Below are positions 14,239 to 14,334 of a DNA stretch of 14,334 nucleotides, piece by piece. Positions within the stretch are counted from its first letter, which is position 1. Each line of letters begins with the position of its first letter. The notes under the pieces were generated by a model. The model had not been told where the DNA came from. It did no database searches and saw nothing but the letters and a program-made list of their open reading frames with translations. Source of the stretch: Acidobacteriota bacterium (GTDB lineage: Bacteria > Acidobacteriota > Blastocatellia > Pyrinomonadales > Pyrinomonadaceae); assembly GCA_023415725.1 (NCBI GenBank), contig JAEZJR010000207.1, positions 1 through 14,334 on the forward strand. Direction: 5' to 3'. Made by a program: the position numbers and the translations under genes.

Positions 14239-14334
14239 CTAGTTGCCGCGGGCGTCGCGCGAGATGGTCTTTTCGAGCACCCGTGCGACGTAGGAGACGA
14301 TCGAGATCATCCTCGCGTACTCGATCCTCGTCGG
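14239..14334 (-). CDS. hrcA: Heat-inducible transcription repressor HrcA, C-terminal end only
   Basis: Minus-strand translation from the window edge gives 31 residues and a TAG stop: PTRIEYARMISIVSYVAR followed by VLEKTISRDARGN. The PTRMEYxRMIxxVxYVxxxL pattern is the conserved C-terminus of HrcA, the repressor that binds CIRCE elements upstream of heat-shock genes. The position directly before grpE and dnaK on the same strand supports it. The DNA-binding domain, the promoter and any CIRCE site of the operon lie outside the window. Not visible in short-ORF surveys because the start is missing. Confidence 0.9.
   Translation of the reverse strand, partial: PTRIEYARMISIVSYVARVLEKTISRDARGN

Overview
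The window looks like a chromosomal segment of an Acidobacteriota bacterium, most likely class Blastocatellia (Pyrinomonadaceae-like). This is an inference from four things: an FG-GAP/VCBS protein with the D-x-D-G-D...D-I-x-V-x-R-P-S-x-G-x-W repeat style common in that group, a CBM9/DUF5916 outer-membrane protein, a small exported protein of a type I associate with acidobacterial genomes, and an hrcA-grpE-dnaK cluster. No rRNA, tRNA, CRISPR array, transposase or phage gene was seen.

Layout. (1) 1-977, minus: the 5' part of an exported repeat (beta-propeller type) protein that runs off the left edge. (2) 1371-5903: a sugar-nucleotide and glycan-priming block. A membrane-bound NDP-sugar 4,6-dehydratase (minus) is divergent from a DegT/ArnB-type PLP aminotransferase and a PglC-type phosphoglycosyl transferase (plus; stop and start overlap by one base). 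Together they fit synthesis of a 4-amino-4,6-dideoxy-sugar nucleotide and its transfer to a lipid carrier, as the first step of a surface polysaccharide or glycoprotein glycan. (3) 6153-7354, plus: an exported protein of unknown function, then a GatB/YqeY-domain protein. (4) 7418-14334: the chaperone region. Reading leftward on the minus strand are the end of hrcA, then grpE and dnaK, and, after an interruption, dnaJ. The interruption is an 843-residue CBM9/DUF5916 outer-membrane barrel gene on the opposite strand, so dnaJ has its own promoter region.

Working together. HrcA is the heat-shock repressor and DnaK/DnaJ/GrpE form one chaperone machine. DnaJ supplies the J domain, GrpE exchanges nucleotide, and DnaK carries the substrate. 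The DnaK here is short at its C-terminus, and its substrate-binding domain has some HscA-like wording. The dehydratase, aminotransferase and phosphoglycosyl transferase form a second functional group.

Non-coding structure. Two REP-like hairpins with T-runs on the minus strand lie behind dnaK in a 75-bp tandem module, with a third inverted copy beside them. A strong hairpin separates yqeY from dnaJ. Several inverted repeats sit at likely promoters of dnaJ, the DUF5916 gene and yqeY. I found no clearly novel defence or mobile system. The most unusual items are the repeat module, the split chaperone cluster with its tail-less DnaK, and the divergent amino-sugar priming cassette that lacks a visible acetyltransferase.
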